Shown here piece after piece: positions 59,838 through 60,290 of a stretch of 60,290 nt of DNA. The translations under genes and the position numbers were made by a program. The DNA is from Halorhodospira sp. (lineage in GTDB: Bacteria > Pseudomonadota > Gammaproteobacteria > Nitrococcales > Halorhodospiraceae): contig SKJZ01000039.1 of assembly GCA_007121755.1 (NCBI GenBank), positions 1 to 60,290 of the forward strand, written 5' to 3'. Each line of letters starts with the position of its first letter. Within the stretch, counting starts at the first letter, position 1. Below the pieces are notes generated by a model. It saw only the letters and a program-made list of their open reading frames with translations. It was not told the origin of the DNA and searched no databases.

Positions 59838-60290
59838 CTACGGTGCCGGCCCCGCGGGCCGGACCCGGTAAGGCTGGATCTCGGCCGCCTTTACCCGATT
59901 GCCGTGAGTCTGAATGATGGTCACCGGGTAGCCGTCGAGCAGAAGGCTGGTGCCTGCCTCCGGAATGCTCTCCAGCTTCTCCAAGATCAAGCCGTTCAGG
60001 GTGCGAGGGCCGCTGGTGCTCAGGTCCGCGCCGAGCAGGCGGTTGAGTTCCCGCACGCCGATGCTGCCTTCCACGACCAGCGTTCCGTCTTCACGGCGTT
60101 GGGCTGAACGAGACTGCTCGTGCGGATCGGTGGTGAATTCCCCCACGATCTCCTCAAGGATATCTTCAAGCGCGGCCAATCCCAAGATTTCGCCGTACTC
60201 ATCGACTACCAGTCCGACGCGGGTGCGGTGCTGCTGGAAGTTCACCAGTTGCGTGTGGAGGCCGGTGCCTTCCGGGATAAACAACGGTTC
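59838..60290 (-). CDS. CorC/HlyC-family protein, C-terminal part
   Basis: Partial gene; its 5' end lies beyond the right edge. The frame stays open through the last base (EPLFIPEGTGL...). The visible 150 residues contain the end of a CBS pair (TRVGLVVDEYGEILGLAALEDILEEIVGEF) and the CorC/HlyC transporter-associated domain (LVVEGSIGVRELNRLLGADL, TLNGLILEKLESIPEAGTSLLLDGYPVTIIQTHGNRVKAAEI). Membrane segments expected in the CNNM/CorB-like full protein would be outside the window, so CorB-type and soluble CorC-type cannot be separated. Confidence 0.9.
   Translation of the reverse strand, partial: EPLFIPEGTGLHTQLVNFQQHRTRVGLVVDEYGEILGLAALEDILEEIVGEFTTDPHEQSRSAQRREDGTLVVEGSIGVRELNRLLGADLSTSGPRTLNGLILEKLESIPEAGTSLLLDGYPVTIIQTHGNRVKAAEIQPYRVRPAGPAP

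Noticed and set aside
1..60290. tRNA, rRNA, prophage or defence genes
   Set aside because: None recognised; all long gaps are promoter and hairpin regions.

Overview
The window is almost entirely one polar-type flagellar and chemotaxis supercluster from a GC-rich gammaproteobacterium. The gene order, FleQ with FlhF, FleN and FliA, the cheY-cheZ-cheA-cheB-parC-parP-cheW block, CheZ, and separate sigma-54 and sigma-28 promoters resemble Pseudomonas, Vibrio and Ectothiorhodospiraceae-like polar flagellates. Acidic proteins hint at a halophile, but the genus cannot be fixed from the sequence.

Layout, left to right. Bases 1-199 are a strongly structured non-coding stretch holding the terminator of a PAS-PAS-PAS-GGDEF-EAL gene (minus strand). 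Behind it on the minus strand lie flgN, flgM and flgA. Divergent from these are cheV and cheR, then the rod, hook and ring genes flgBCDEFGHIJKL (6.7-17.6 kb). A TonB-dependent receptor with a Fur-like box follows (17.8-20.0 kb), then two flagellin genes, flaG, fliD, fliS and a fliT-like gene (20.4-26.8 kb). Next are two sigma-54 activators (FleQ, and a FleR-like protein whose receiver has lost its phosphorylation residues, with no FleS kinase between them) and fliEFGHIJ and fliK (26.9-37.4 kb). A minus-strand metal (zinc-type) island with znuB, znuC, znuA and a His-rich outer-membrane protein gene splits fliK from fliL (37.3-41.0 kb). The export and motor genes fliLMNOPQR-flhB-flhA follow (41.3-49.5 kb), then flhF, fleN and fliA, and the chemotaxis block (52.8-59.8 kb). 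A partial CorC/HlyC-family gene on the minus strand closes the window.

Regulatory layout. Good sigma-54 matches (GG-N10-GC) precede flgA, flgB, fliD, fleR and fliK. Near-perfect sigma-28 promoters (TAAA-N15-GCCGATA) precede flgM, fliC1 and fliC2, and the genes for sigma-28 (fliA) and its anti-sigma factor (flgM) are both present. This fits the usual cascade: FleQ, then sigma-54 class II/III genes, then FliA class IV genes. A half-site CGGCAA/TTGCCG recurs, often as inverted pairs, in the non-coding DNA next to several of these promoters. It is a candidate binding site for the FleR-like activator or FleQ.

Points most worth following: the degenerate receiver of FleR; the CGGCAA motif family; a 38-bp perfect inverted-repeat element between fliR and flhB; nested palindromes over the fliD promoter; a long Pro-rich insertion in FlgC; NPAH instead of NPTH in FlhB; a nine-G run inside fliN; a triple acidic repeat in the CheA linker; and two metal-uptake modules lodged inside the flagellar cluster.
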